A DNA stretch of 39,749 nucleotides, from NCBI GenBank assembly GCA_015852425.1, contig JAAAIG010000244.1, forward strand, positions 1 through 39,749. The letters are read 5' to 3'. Position numbers and translations under genes: made by a program. The stretch's first letter is position 1. Each line of letters starts with the position of its first letter. The notes under the pieces are model-generated. The model had not been told where the DNA came from. It searched no databases and saw nothing but the letters and a program-made list of their open reading frames with translations. This document shows, one piece after another, positions 24,807 through 34,428 of this stretch. The stretch is from Gryganskiella cystojenkinii (taxonomy: Eukaryota; Mortierellomycota; Mortierellomycetes; Mortierellales; Mortierellaceae).

Positions 24807-24863
24807 GAATTTAAAGAAAGCAGAGGAATTTAAAGAAAGGAGGGGAACTTAAAGAAAGGAGGG
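24807..24863. repeat. Three tandem 19-bp units
   Basis: Three contiguous units: gaatttaaagaaagcagag, gaatttaaagaaaggaggg, gaacttaaagaaaggaggg. Units 2 and 3 differ by one base. The repeat lies just beyond the lectin stop codon, probably in or near its 3' UTR. Confidence 0.85.
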
Positions 24864-24936
24864 AAAATGTCTATGTAGGTGAGGCTACGTACGGGAGACT
24901 TAGAGCGGTCGTGGTGACAATGTTGTTCATGACAGA

Positions 24937-26005
24937 TCAACGTTTAATAACCCATTGCTGCGCGACTCCTGCAGTGCAGTGCCACATTTGGATCTTCTGG
25001 CCATCGGCTCTAGCGTTGTTGAGGAGGTCGACACAATAATTAACCGCAGGATTCGCGATAGTTCCGTCGGAAAGGAGTTGCCATTTCTGGTTGGATTTAC
25101 CGGTGCATCTGTAGACAGTAATCGGTGCGCCTTCGACAGCGTTGAAAGCAGAGTTATCCAAACATAAGCTTAAGATTCCTGTTTAAAAGCAGCCAATGAA
25201 GAAGGGTTGCAATTAGATAAATAAATAGTGCACACTCGATTGCCACTTAAATGGAGAACGACTCGAATGTAAACAAATCCTTCATCTCAAAAAGAATTCA
25301 TAACTTACCTGTCTGTGAGCTCATGATTCTGCCATCCGTGAAGATGGTCCACTTTTGACTGACGCCACCATTGCATTTTTTGAGCATAGTAGCGGTACCC
25401 GAGGTGGTGCCTCCGGCGTCCAAACAATAATCAGTGCTTTTGAGCTGGATAGACACCTTTTGATAAGCGTAATGAGTTTCAGTACCCCACATGGCACCAT
25501 ACAAGTTGCCCCCCTGAGCTGCATCTACAATGCCGTATCCACCGTTGCTGAACGACCAAAAACCGGGTTTGAGTCTCATGGTATTAATACCTCCGTCATA
25601 TGTCCCAGAAGACCAGATAACCTTTCCCGTGGTGTCGTAGATAACAAGATTGCCATCTTTCTGAAAGAGGATCTTGTAGTCGCCTTGAGTACCGAGCCCC
25701 GCAGAATTTGTGGACGAAGTGGCTTTACCGGTGCTTATATCGTACGCGACAAAGTTGCCATCGCTTTGCATGGCGTAGAAATAATTGGGGTTGGAGCGCA
25801 CACGCACGGCCGAACACTGGCTGAGGGAGGTGCCTCGGATGAACCAACCCGTCTTTGGAATCGACTTCTTTTCAGTCGGGTAGACAATGGAGTATTGTGA
25901 GATGTCGGCCCCTAAACACTTCCTATTGTTTGTTCCAGCCGCAACCAGAGTGGTACTGACTGACAGAGCCAGTATGGTCAAGACGGTGTTACGAAGCACT
26001 AGCAT
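24937..26005 (-). CDS. Secreted two-domain lectin: bulb-type (GNA-like) mannose-binding domain plus ricin-B-type beta-trefoil
   Basis: Two coding exons on the minus strand, 26005-25309 and 25178-24937; 312 residues. A signal peptide covers about residues 1-23 (MLVLRNTVLTILALSV...). The bulb-type domain (about 50-160) has two intact mannose-binding motifs QxDxNxVxY: QSDGNFVAY (80-88) and QKDGNLVIY (115-123). The C-terminal domain (about 185-312) is a ricin-B-like trefoil with QxW motifs QKW, QKW and QQW plus the CLDAGG, CLDNS and CVDLL repeats. It binds sugars only; no catalytic or toxic chain is attached. An extracellular or cell-wall role in carbohydrate recognition is inferred. A probable intron at 26011-26100 lies entirely in the 5' UTR, so the ATG at 26005 falls five bases after an acceptor. 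Confidence 0.88.
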
Positions 26006-26010
26006 CTGAT

Positions 26011-26100
26011 CTGTAAAAAAAAAAATGTAAATGTACACACTCTGTTAGATCGTCGCAAAGAATCATTTATCTCAAACATATCTTGAGAACAGAGACTCAC
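26011..26100 (-). other. Probable 5'-UTR intron of the lectin gene
   Basis: On the minus strand a consensus donor (caag/gtgagt at 26101/26100) and a polypyrimidine-plus-acceptor (T-run then acag at 26011) enclose 90 nt. The start codon lies just downstream. Direct sequence evidence is limited to the splice consensus. Confidence 0.6.
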
Positions 26101-26207
26101 CTTGAGTAGCAAAGGATAAAGATATTTAACCAGGTAGATGGTGGCGGTGCTTTATCAAAGGCTGAGTCGGGAGGAAGCAAATGGAGTGTGTCAGGGAGAA
26201 TCAGGAA

Positions 26208-26286
26208 GTGTGTGTGTGTGAGAGAGAGAAAGAGAGCTGCAGTCTAAGGGAAAGAAAAAAGGAGGGGGAGGGTAGATATATATAAG
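26208..26286 (-). promoter_or_regulatory. Lectin gene promoter: TATA-like element and microsatellite
   Basis: The minus strand reads cttatatatatct at 26286-26274, a good TATA box placed so that transcription would start some 30-50 bp closer to the gene, consistent with the spliced leader. A (GT)n/(GA)n microsatellite at 26208-26236 lies in the predicted leader or start region. Confidence 0.45.
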
Positions 26287-26570
26287 AGGAAGGAGCCGGT
26301 TTGGTTCTTGATCAGTCATGAATTGAGTTTCTAAAAGCGAACAGGTAACGCAGGCGTTGACATGAATTGTTAACAGTACCGGGTAAAGAAAAAACTTTAT
26401 TTCAAGTGGGGACCATTGAAGGTCTACTGGATGCTCAGTCGGACGAAGGAGAACACAAACTCCGGTCTGTATCTTGTGGGGGAAGTCAGTCAGTCAATGA
26501 ATCACGTTTCTGAAGGCGATACTGTATTCGACGCGGTCAAACATCGGACGTGGGCGAAGTTTTGTTGAGT

Positions 26571-26840
26571 AAATATCAGCTTATTCGAGTGACCTTCAAT
26601 CGTCTCAATCTTTCGTTTGAATGCCAGCAGTGTAATTAATTTCTCGCCTTCTTGGCATCCTAACGCGATGAAATCGTCCCACGCTTCTCCCTGGGTTCGC
26701 CGAATAAATATCTGCTCATTCGACTGATATTCATGCGTCGCGTATCTTCTCACCCTTCTATTTGAATATCAACAGCATAATTAGTTTCTCGCCTTCTTGG
26801 CATCTTGGCGCAGTGAAATTGCACCACGCTGCTATTGGTT
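26571..26840. repeat. Tandem duplication of a 135-bp unit
   Basis: Copy 1 starts at 26571 (aaatatcagc) and copy 2 at 26706 (aaatatctgc). The best-conserved core is ttctcgccttcttggcatc in both copies, with flanking taatta and a shared ccacgct end. On the minus strand each copy can be read as a peptide with C-Q-E-G-E-K-L-I and L-L-x-F-K. The upper copy is interrupted by stops, so this may be a decayed fragment of a repeat protein. I do not recognise the family. Confidence 0.75.
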
Positions 26841-27260
26841 CGACCTCATATATTCAACAACCTGCAAAAGATACGTGAGCCTACAACAAGGTACAGTATC
26901 TCCTCCACACCCCAGAATTCAACCAACTCTCCACAAGTCCGAACCTGGCACCAGTAACATACAGGAGAAAATTGAAATTTTAACTTTGGAGCGCGCGTTG
27001 CTCCTTTTTCTTTCTTTCTAGAATTCACAAATCAACACTAAGGATGGATTTACTTATCTCTCGTGGTGATTGAAGTTAGATTTTCCTTCAGAACAATATC
27101 ATCATCATAATCATAATCAAGGAGTGGATCATCCGCATTTTTGCTCGTCTGCTTGGCGTCAGGTCCAGATTGCACCTACCGTGCCTTGTTGTCTTACCAG
27201 GACAAGGCTACGCGAGAGTAAGGCAGCCGATTCCATCTGAGTGGTCAACCCTGTTGGCTA
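26841..27260. other. Interval before the phosphatase pseudogene
   Basis: No gene supported. It may hold the decayed 5' exon or promoter of the alkaline phosphatase pseudogene that follows, but no signal peptide or first exon could be read with confidence. Confidence 0.35.
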
Positions 27261-27783
27261 AGAAGCGCAAAGCTAAGAAAGTTATGTTCTTCATTAGTGA
27301 CGGCACGACCACCGCCATGATTAAGACTGCTCGTCTCATCTCCAAGTCCCATATCTCGGGTATGTACCAGAAGAGAATGAAAATGGAGAAGCTCCTGTCC
27401 TCGGTCATGTCATGACTCATTCAGTCGATTCGCTTATCACGGATCACGCCAACTCGCTTACAATACTGGTCACAGGCCCTCCTCTGGTGCCCTAAGTGGG
27501 TGACTCTTCTCCCAACCCCTTGGATGATCCCAAGCAAGAGCTCTTGGTTCGGCTCTTGAGAAGACCCTCAAAGAAAAAACAGTTGTTCTGGTGGTGTTGG
27601 TATCGTCACCACGGCAGAGATCCAGGATGCTACCCCAGCCGCAGCCTTTGCCCCATACCCGCAAGCGTGGCGAGCCACGATCCTCGATCAGATGAATCAC
27701 GGTGACAACTTTAATGTGGTCGATGTAATCCTCCGTGGTGGCGGCAAATACTTCCACAACAATGTGGTGGCCGGTCCTTGAGC
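27261..27783 (+). pseudogene. Alkaline phosphatase pseudogene, N-terminal half
   Basis: Three frames must be combined to follow the homology. KKVMFFISDGTTT carries the metal-binding Asp of alkaline phosphatases (FF-x-x-DG). HVMTHSVDSLITDHANS covers the nucleophile region. EIQDATPAAAFA and ATILDQMNHGDNF run to VILRGGGKYFHNN at the end. The usual Ser nucleophile in T-D-S-A is replaced by His (T-D-H-A). Several frameshifts and in-frame stops (near 27412, 27494 and 27779) make it non-functional. The homology stops after GGGKYFHNNVVAG and resumes 2.7 kb away on the same strand, so one gene was interrupted. Confidence 0.85.
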
Positions 27784-28032
27784 GGCGGAAAAATGAGCAA
27801 TTAAACCAACAAAGAAGTCAAAGATAGTTATGGCGAGATCGGCAACTGATCCTTTGTCACGAGATAACTAGCCTACCCACATGTACTTATAAAATACCCA
27901 TACCGATTACGTTTTATATATGGAAGGAAGTGCATGATGATTTTTTTACGTGGCTGGCGTGTGTAGGTTTTTATATGGCTGGCATGCATACTCCATGTTT
28001 AAACAGCAAAGTATTAATTAATATATGATATT

Positions 28033-28326
28033 TTATTCAAAGAACCCTCCAAAATCAACGATTACTTTGCTCTCTTTGAAGCTTTGAAATGCAGCTTCCA
28101 TTTCCTCCTCTCCCATGTTTTCCTTGTCAATAACCTCCTCAGTCTCTTCCATCGTATCATCCTTAAGTCCTCTCTCCTTAGTCAATCTGACTTTCACTGC
28201 ATGAGCAACATTCAACATTTTCCTCAGGTCATAGTCTGAGATAAAAACGTCCTCACGAGAACGAACGCGACTCAGAGCTACATAGGGCTGGCTAGACGAA
28301 AAAGACATCTTTGAGGGAGATAACAA
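28033..28326 (-). pseudogene. PIF1-like helicase C-terminal fragment (possible Helitron origin)
   Basis: The minus-strand frame contains QPYVALSRVRSREDVFI, the hallmark of the C-terminal helicase motif of PIF1-family helicases (Q-x-YVALSR), followed by an acidic tail ending VIVDFGGFFE. No upstream helicase motifs (Walker A/B) are present, because eight bases upstream lies the stop codon of the phosphodiesterase gene. It is therefore a truncated remnant. In fungi such tails commonly come from Helitron RepHel proteins or from expanded PIF1 families. Which of the two applies cannot be decided here. Confidence 0.72.
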
Positions 28327-28332
28327 CCATCT

Positions 28333-29902
28333 TTAAAAGATGGGGAGAGAAGCCGTGCCCTCGATCTGGACGGCCTCGAGATCATGAGGGTTCAAGTTCA
28401 AGAGTCTCAAGATCGTGGGCGCGATCTGGGCAGTCTTGACGGGGGCGTTGTTAACCTGCTTCTTGATACCAGGCGATGACACCAAGAGCGCGACGTGGAC
28501 ATCATCCTCGTTGAATCCTCCATGTTCAGCCACCTTCTTGGCCATCGAGAACAACGTGCCAGGCTCAGATTGGAAAATGATGTCGGGAACACGAGGATCC
28601 GTGGCGGGATCACCCATGCCGGCAAGACGAACACCAGCTCCTGCCCAAAGGGTCGTCAAATGAACCTTGTCTGCATTCGCATAAACGTTCGAGGCAGCCT
28701 TGAAAGTATCGGAGGGGTTCTTGAGCCAGAACATACCCGCATCGTCTGTGATGGTGTGGACCAGGTCGACACCAAGAACACCGGGCAAGATCTTGGGATC
28801 AACACGTTTCAACTGTTTGCCATCTATGGGGGACTGACCGTGTTTCGCCGAGACAATGATCACGGTCTCGTTTTCAATCTTGGCAGCCTTCAATCCAGCA
28901 ACGATCCTTCCAAGGGATGCATCGGTATGTTGGAGTCCAGCCTCGAACTGGGCCGAGGGTTCGCCATTGGCCTTTTGAGCCACGCTCACGACTTGAAAGT
29001 TTCCACCCATGATGGAGGGAATTCCAACGTGTTTACCGGCAACGTCCTTGCCCTGGATCCAGCTCAGGATCGCTTGGACATGCAAATCGTCATAAGCGGC
29101 GGTCGTGCTCGCATTGACAGAGGCAACCTCGGGGGAATAGTACTCGGTCAAACCCTGTCCCGAGGGTCCGCGAGCGATATCATAGGCACCGGTGTGCTTG
29201 TCAGACCACGCCGTGATGTGACCGTGTTTGCGAGCAATTTCAAAAATGTTGTTCACACGGACGTACTGATGAGGGAAGAGAGGTTCACATTTCTTGGTCT
29301 TGGCGTCCAAACGCATAGGCAAGGCCTTGGGATTGATACCACCACCACCGTTCAGCTTAGTCATATCGATATCAATGGTCTCGTCGTACAGGACCTCGGT
29401 ACCGGGGGCGCCTGTGCAGTTCGAGTTGGGAGGGTAGAGCGAGCGGTCATAGGAGTCGTCATACCTATAAAGTTGGGTTATTTGAAATGAACGCAATACT
29501 ATTAATAGTTTGAACCAACACAAAATCAGGTATTACATATCGTAGAGGGGTCTTGATTTTTCATATGGACGGAAAAAAACAGGGAGGTTACCAAACACCG
29601 GTCGTGACCGGGGAACCACCGGTGAGTTGAGCGATGAGACCGGGGAAGGAATCTGAGGGCTTGGAGGTCTGAGCATTCGAGAACTGGATGCCGTGGTTGG
29701 CTAGTCTGGCGAGAGTGGACTTGGGGTTGGCAGCGACCCAGGCAACGAGGTCCTTTTGGTGGAGACCATCAATCGAGAGCAAGACGACGTGCTTGACCTT
29801 GCTGTTGGGGTGGCCGTGACCCTGACCGGGCTTGGCGGTTGCCAAAGAGGCAAGGGCCAAAGTGCTCATAACCAGAGCAATGGAGGCGGAGATGGTCTTC
29901 AT
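28333..29902 (-). CDS. Secreted type I phosphodiesterase / nucleotide pyrophosphatase-like enzyme
   Basis: Two exons on the minus strand, 29902-29592 and 29464-28333; 480 residues. The signal peptide is about residues 1-23 (MKTISASIALVMSTLAL..., ending ATA). The alkaline phosphatase superfamily core is visible: HVVLLSIDGL with the metal-binding Asp at 45, SDSFPGL with Ser85 as probable nucleophile (Thr/Ser in this family), WSDKHTGAYD, then VSAKHGQSPID (about 309-317), EHGGFNEDDVHVALLVSSPG and TAQIAPTIL near the C-terminus. Reaction: hydrolysis of phosphodiester or pyrophosphate bonds outside the cell; the substrate is unknown. The usual Asp of the D-H-G motif is Lys here (K-H-G, about 311), a variant I associate with one subgroup of the family. 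The gene lies, in opposite orientation, inside an interrupted phosphatase pseudogene. Confidence 0.85.
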
Positions 29903-30513
29903 ATTGTTTTTCGTTTTAGTACTCGACAAAGAGAGGTGAGGAAAGGGCTAGAGAAGAAAGGGAGAGAGAAGGGGAGGTAAGTCTGGGCTGAGGGCTTGAT
30001 GTGTTGGGAGTTAGATCTAGTGCGACAAAGAACAGAAAAAGGAGGGAGGGAAAGGGAAAGGGTGGTGGTATTTATCGTAAATGGTAAAACTGGAGCAGCT
30101 GGACAGTTATGAGAGTCAAGCGCCGAGAACAGTGAAAATGAAAAGCACGAGCACAAAACTCTCGATCGCCAGTGATGACGGCCAATTACATTCACTTACC
30201 GAAAGCATGCCGACACTTCTGAAAAGATTATCAATCTCCAACAAACTAGCCAAAACCCAAAAAAACAAAATGTCCATTGCTCACTTTCTGAGATGGAGGC
30301 CAAGAATTATCCAGAGAGAGCGAGCTAAAGAGATGGATCGATGGCGAAGAGGCAAAGTTGTCCCAGGAGACACGCATAGGTGACAGCACGCTTTGGAGAG
30401 GATCTTTTTTATTCGCTCCAAGGGCAATTGTGAGAGCTAAAAAAAACAAAACGGTTGGTGACCACAACAAACGTACTGAGCTTCAACGATACCTCGGCTT
30501 TTAGTTTCTGTTT
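29903..30513. other. Promoter region of the phosphodiesterase gene and right edge of the inserted segment
   Basis: The minus strand has the expected C/T-rich leader directly upstream of the phosphodiesterase start (29910-30060). A 100-codon plus-strand open frame at 30081-30383 has no recognisable features and is not called. The break back into phosphatase-derived sequence lies near 30514. Confidence 0.4.
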
Positions 30514-31255
30514 TTGTTTACAACGGTGGGCTCACACGCGATGAATTTGACAGATTACTACAAGACCTATGAGATCGCAGGACCGTTTGATCGTGATGCA
30601 GTATTGAGCTGCAAGGGTCGGGACCTTCTCCTCACCATCTTCCACGCCAGTAACATCGATATCTGGTTGGATCGTAACGCCTACAAGGTGAACTTGAACC
30701 AGAACAGGACTGATCCTCTTGGTAACGGTGGTCACGCCTTGAACCAGCCCAACTTGAACTAGATGGTCATCAAGGTCTCGAGGTTTTGGACAGGCGTTCC
30801 CACAAGGAGGGCTGGTTCATGATGGCCGAGGCGACCTCTGTCGACAAGATGATGCACCTCTTGGATTATGATCGAGTCTTGGCCGATCTTCTCGAGCTCG
30901 ATAGCACCTTCGGCAAGACCAAGGAATGGCTCAAACCCAACAGGCTACACCAGGACACTCTCATCTTGACCACTGCCGACCACGGTCACTCCTTTGATGT
31001 CTACGCATCCGTCGATACCCAGTACTTCAACTCTTTTGGGACGACCAGGAGTCGGAGAAGAGAAACTCGATCGGTGCCGACGGGAACTCGGGCTGGCCCT
31101 CGTACGTCAATGCCGGTGGTGATGGTTTCCCTGCCCGATGAGTGGAACTCCGTTATACCTTGGCTGCTGGCACTGTTCCCTTCCCTACACATCCCGAGGA
31201 TTTTCATGTCAATGTGAATGGTCACCGTGTCACCGCGATTGCTCATAGTGATTAG
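30514..31255 (+). pseudogene. Alkaline phosphatase pseudogene, C-terminal half
   Basis: The homology resumes with MNLTDYYKTYEIAG and HASNIDIWLDRNAYKVNL in one frame, ending at a TAG in NQPNLN*MVIK. It shifts frame to SHKEGWFMMAEATSVDKM (metal-binding Glu), then LILTTADHGHSFDVY (metal-binding Asp-His). It shifts again before WPSYVNAGGDGF-type and FHVNVNGHRVTAIAHSD, with the original TAG stop still present at 31253-31255. At least one nonsense and two or three frameshift mutations are needed to explain it. The segment continues the N-terminal half at 27261-27783 with almost no missing protein sequence. Confidence 0.85.
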
Positions 31256-31805
31256 TTTATAAGTTTATGTTGTATTATTTCTTCCTTCACAACACCATTT
31301 TTTTCATTTTCGTTCATCAATCCTTCCCTTTTTTGTTCATTGTTTTTCCCGTCTTGTGTGAACAAATGAATAGCAAGAGCGAAATCGCCTCCCTTTTTCT
31401 GAACTTCGTAACGTATGCTCTGGTTTGGGGAAGCAAGCGACTCGTTAACTAACATAAACACATCAAGAGCATGAACAGCTAAACAACACCGCGCCAACAC
31501 AAAATGAGATTGCCGATGTCACACTGGGTTTTCTCTGTTTACTGCAACTTGTATCGAAAGCTGGTCCATAATGCGACCCAGCCCGCTTTCAGGGTGGTGT
31601 CGTTCTAGAGGAGCAGAGTGATAACAATACAGGTGAGCCCTCACAAGCTAGCCTCCAGCGTTCTTGGCTGAGCAGGGTGCGCCACCAATTAAAGGCCGGT
31701 CACGTTACCATGAGACATTTGGACAGCAAAAAAAGTGTGCTTCGCACAAAAGTGTCGATTGTCTCATTTTCTTTCATTCAATCACAGTACCATTTCATCA
31801 CCGAA
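31256..31805. other. Intergenic region upstream of the CCDC97-like gene
   Basis: A/T-rich sequence containing the 3' flank of the phosphatase pseudogene and the promoter of the next gene. No coding or RNA gene recognised. Confidence 0.4.
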
Positions 31806-33891
31806 ATGTCTCTCACGACAGAATCCATCCAGCGAATCCTACGCTACCTCGACCCTGCCCTTCTGACCCTCGAGACCGGATTCCCAACCTCTACTCGACC
31901 AAATGAACCGGCACTCACAGTGGACCAAAAACGACTCAAAATCGAAAACACGCTCAAGACCCACCCGGGGATCTTCTTGACCAAGTGGGGGTCTGTTATC
32001 CTCTATCCACGGGCACGACCTCAGACACAACAACAGCAGACAACAGGGACAGTCTCCACTCCTGACATCGGGGGACTCTATATCGATGATACTTTGACCG
32101 CAAAGGACATTTTAGACCTCTTTGTTCCGCTTGCTGGTAGCGAACCTGTTCAAAGTTTTCTCTGTCTTGTCCAAGGACGCTTTGCAGCGACATGACACGG
32201 GTTCTAACACGACACGTGCATTCTTTATTATATAAAATACTATAGTGGACTACGAGATCAAGTACCAGCTCACACGGCTCTATCAGCAGCTCCAACAGAT
32301 CATGGAGCATTCCGAATTCAAGGCGCGTCGTCAACAAAGCCACACTGGTCCATCGGCAGGATCCAATGATCCAGAGAACCTTCATCTACATCACTATGCC
32401 CCGAGCACTGTAAACGACGCCATGATGGATATTGACGCGACGGCCGATGACAGTGTCAACGCAACTAAGGCTCATACCGCCAAGACTGGAAAGCTTCTTC
32501 CAGAAGAAGAGCGTAGACCGGTCCCTGCCCAAAACGATCTCTTTACACGTTCGACACTCTCTCAGAATACACGACGAAACCGAAGGCTAAACTATCTTCT
32601 CCGCTATCTGGCTCCTCCGGACGCCACCGAGTCGCAGGCCACAACCGCGGCTGCAGCAACATCAGCCTCAAGCCACAAAGGTCGCCGATCTTCCACCATG
32701 GACCAAAAGCAGCAACATCATCCACATCCAGCCCTGGCGAGCATACTCTCGATCTCTGGATCCATGTCCAACCTCAGTTTTTCGGATTCGACTTATTTCT
32801 CGGATGCAGAAATGGAATCCAGAGCACCCGAGTTGTACCAACAATATATCGGACGGTTCATGGATAACGACAACACGGATGAGGAGGATGACTCTGAAGA
32901 GGATGTCGAGAGTAATGCCACTGGTGTTGAGGCCGATGACGAGCGTGAGGAGGACCGGAGACGGCGATATGAGCGTGCAAACAAGTCTCAGCCAGAACCT
33001 TTTGGGAAAGACGTTGGTTTAGTAGATCGAATCCTCTGGAACATCGATCATCCGACCAAGAGGGAACAAAAGATTCAACGTCAGGAAGAAATGGACCGTC
33101 AAAACCAATATCAGGAAGGTCCACACCAAGGAAATATCTCGATGGAGGAAGAGGAAGTCCAGACGGAATCAGTGAGGTTGCCTGTACCACAACGTCACTC
33201 AAGGCCCCAAGAACAAGAACAAGAGCAAGAGTTTGAGGAGGAATTCGATACCGAGAGCGACGAAGATGCGGACCAAAGTATGGATCAAGATGACCGTCGC
33301 GGTCCTCTCCGAAGCCTCAAAAACGATGACGAGATCTTGGCAGTGACCTCAGTGACCCCTCCTATTCCCCCAGATCCAGTCCCAGGTTTCCTGTCCTCTA
33401 CCATGTCCTCGGCCGCCATGACTCTGGAGCAACCCGAGGCGCGGGCTCGTTTCGCAGAGGTCGAGAATGGGAACGGATTAAACTCGGATAATGAGGAGGA
33501 GGACAAAGAGACCGAGAAACGTAAGGAGGATCAAGAGTCACTTCGACGCGAGTTTGTTCTTTTGATGAAGCAACGATTCCTGGACGGTCTCGATGTTAAT
33601 TTTGATTATTCCACGGTCGATTTTGACGAGAACCTGGATGATTTGGACCAGGAAGATCATGACAAAGAGGACCGGTGGTTTGATGCGGATGAAGAAGGCG
33701 AGAACGAGAACGAGAACGAGGATCTAGATCTTGACCAGGACAAAGCCAAGCCAAGACCGAAAAAGACAAGTTCCAATCGAGGACGTACGCCGTCTACACA
33801 ATTGATGACTTCTCCAGGGCTGAACTATGACCAGCGAGTACTGGCTTGGGAAAGCAGCGCACAGAACGGCTCAGGGGACTATGACTATTAA
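31806..33891 (+). CDS. CCDC97: CCDC97 / DUF2052 family protein
   Basis: Two exons, 31806-32136 and 32246-33891 (109-nt intron with a GTAGCG donor); 658 residues. The N-terminal domain has KTHPGIFLTKWG and, across the splice, LFVPLAVDYEIKYQL, which match the N-terminal part of CCDC97 (HPG-x-FL... and DYEV). The C-terminus has LMKQRFLDGLDVNFDYSTVDFDENLDDLD and EDRWFDADEE, the DUF2052 signature (RFL-x-G-x-D-x-x-FDY). Between them lies a long acidic, Gln/Glu/Asp-rich low-complexity region. Human CCDC97 has been linked to the U2 snRNP SF3B complex, but its function is poorly defined. A nuclear RNA-related role here is inference. The ATG at 31806 is the first that gives the conserved start region. 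Confidence 0.83.
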
Positions 33892-34428
33892 ACGTCGCAT
33901 ATGGTTGTGACAGTGTTCACCATGACCGACAAATAAAAACGATTCGAATAAAAATGGCGTGTCGTTGGCGCGGATACTCTGGCGTGGTTGTGACTGTTGA
34001 ATTGGAGCACCCTTTGAAGGAGGATTCGCAATTGAGGGACGGTGCTCCCCTTCCATTGGTTTCTTTTGTTCGCATTACATTCATCCTCGGGACAGGAAAC
34101 AGCCTCGTATACAGTCCCATCCACGTTTTCTCCTCGATTGCGGCTAAAAGGAGTCAAAGCCAGTTCTTATTTCTCCAAAGCGGGCCTTCAACAGTGCGCG
34201 TCAAAAAAAGGCATCACCTCTTCAACAGCTCATTGCCCACAACGCCAATTCGACTACTCGACCCACACCTTCTCTTTCCCCAATACCTTTGTTCACACAC
34301 ACACCCTCTTTCTCTCTTTCTCCCTCCCTTCCTTTCTTTGCTTCTCCTTAATACCCCCAGCTCGTCCAAGAAAGGATTAAAAAGCGGACGTTCAAGTTCT
34401 TCTCGCTGTTGTGACTGACAGGATTGGA
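33892..34428. promoter_or_regulatory. Promoter/leader region of the calpain gene
   Basis: Contains the 3' flank of the CCDC97-like gene (aaataaaaac at about 33932) and then a C/T-rich leader with a (CA)n run near 34293-34305 and dense pyrimidines to 34360. A gacag acceptor-like site lies just before the start codon, so a 5'-UTR intron is possible. Confidence 0.4.

Larger units (their letters stand above)
23893..24936. other. Intergenic: lectin 3' flank and MDM12 promoter region
   Basis: No supported gene. It holds two short repeat structures, described separately, and a pyrimidine-rich stretch at 24590-24700. Open frames here cross the repeats and lack protein-like features. Confidence 0.45.

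Noticed and set aside
26502..26753. 83-codon minus-strand gene
   Set aside because: It spans one copy of a tandem DNA duplication whose second copy has stops; treated as a repeat or relic rather than a gene.
28495..29490. 331-codon plus-strand open frame opposite the phosphodiesterase
   Set aside because: Long only because it is antisense to a codon-biased gene; the minus strand has the signal peptide and catalytic motifs.
30081..30383. 100-codon plus-strand open frame between the phosphodiesterase and the phosphatase C-terminal half
   Set aside because: No recognisable features, no introns or conserved neighbours; it overlaps the probable promoter of the opposite-strand gene.
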